Shown: positions 5,353 to 5,438 of the stretch, piece after piece
Numbering within the stretch: position 1 is the first letter of the stretch
How the letters are laid out: each line of letters begins with the position of its first letter
Assembly: GCA_934155005.1 (NCBI GenBank)
Contig: CAKPGR010000028.1
Span: forward strand, 1 to 5,438
DNA from: an uncultured Bacilli bacterium
Lineage (GTDB): Bacteria > Bacillota_I > Bacilli_A > RF39 > UBA660
Direction: 5' to 3'
DNA: 5,438 nt
Notes under the pieces: generated by a model
The model's database searches: none
Told to the model about the DNA's origin: nothing
The model's input: the letters and a program-made list of their open reading frames with translations, nothing else
Translations under genes and position numbers: made by a program

Positions 5353-5438
5353 TTATTTAGATAATAATATAATTATTATAAATAATAAGATATATATAAT
5401 TAAAGTTAAATTTATTTTATCTCTTCTCATACACACCC
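5353..5438 (-). CDS. C-terminus of a membrane protein, or a 25-aa hydrophobic peptide (partial at the right edge)
   Basis: The frame is open from the window edge to TAA at 5353. From ATG 5430 it reads MRRDKINLT followed by about 14 Ile/Leu/Phe/Tyr residues and a final SK: a basic head, one membrane-spanning segment and a short polar end. Upstream in-frame codons (Val, Cys) reach the window edge without a stop, so this may be the tail of a longer protein. A free-standing peptide is also possible, but only a weak ribosome-site candidate (GGGTG) is visible. A terminator hairpin follows at once, which supports a real gene end on this strand. Ile and Leu codons are abundant by chance in DNA this AT-rich, so the hydrophobicity alone is weak evidence. 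Confidence 0.4.
   Translation of the reverse strand, partial: VCMRRDKINLTLIIYILLFIIIILLSK

Noticed and set aside
1..5438. CRISPR array, tRNA or rRNA genes, intact insertion sequence or defence cassette
   Set aside because: I saw no regularly spaced repeats, tRNA arms, rRNA signatures, transposase motifs or paired terminal repeats on either strand.

Overview
The window is strongly AT-rich, and every gene I can support lies on the minus strand. The genes use the standard bacterial code: all four tryptophans I checked in the two larger proteins are TGG, and TGA acts as a stop. Shine-Dalgarno sites are strong (AGGAGG type), promoters are TATAAT-based and often have an extended -10, and intrinsic terminators are short hairpins followed by U-tracts. 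A T-box leader precedes a TyrZ-like tyrosyl-tRNA synthetase, and there is a full-length Clostridium-type pyruvate phosphate dikinase (PPDK). Together these point to a low-GC Bacillota, probably a fermentative Bacilli/Erysipelotrichia-like or Clostridia-like anaerobe. The taxonomy is inference.

Read in the direction of transcription (5438 to 1), the layout is as follows. (1) The 3' end of a hydrophobic protein, or a complete 25-residue membrane peptide, at the right edge, followed by a terminator hairpin. (2) An AT-rich spacer with a second hairpin and the ppdK promoter. (3) ppdK, 878 aa, with all the catalytic residues checked, followed by a 3' UTR and a strong terminator. (4) A short unit of about 160 nt between two terminators, holding a doubtful 36-codon ORF with an in-frame ATG-TGA just upstream at the properly spaced ribosome site. 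(5) A 201-aa unrecognised protein with its own promoter, ribosome site and terminator. (6) An AT-rich gap with a small GC-richer island and a palindrome overlapping a promoter. (7) A 142-aa ASCH/PUA-like protein. (8) A tyrosine-specific T-box leader and the first 113 codons of tyrS, which runs off the left edge.

The genes are mostly separate units with their own promoters and terminators, so neighbourhood says little about shared function. The exception is the ASCH-like gene: I see no terminator of its own. The tyrS promoter starts ten bases past its stop codon, so its message probably ends at the T-box terminator or reads into tyrS. PPDK is a central-carbon enzyme and TyrS is a translation enzyme. 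I found no defence island, CRISPR array, intact mobile element or rRNA/tRNA gene. The least explained parts are the orphan 201-aa protein, the terminator-flanked short ORF, the promoter palindrome and the right-edge hydrophobic ORF.
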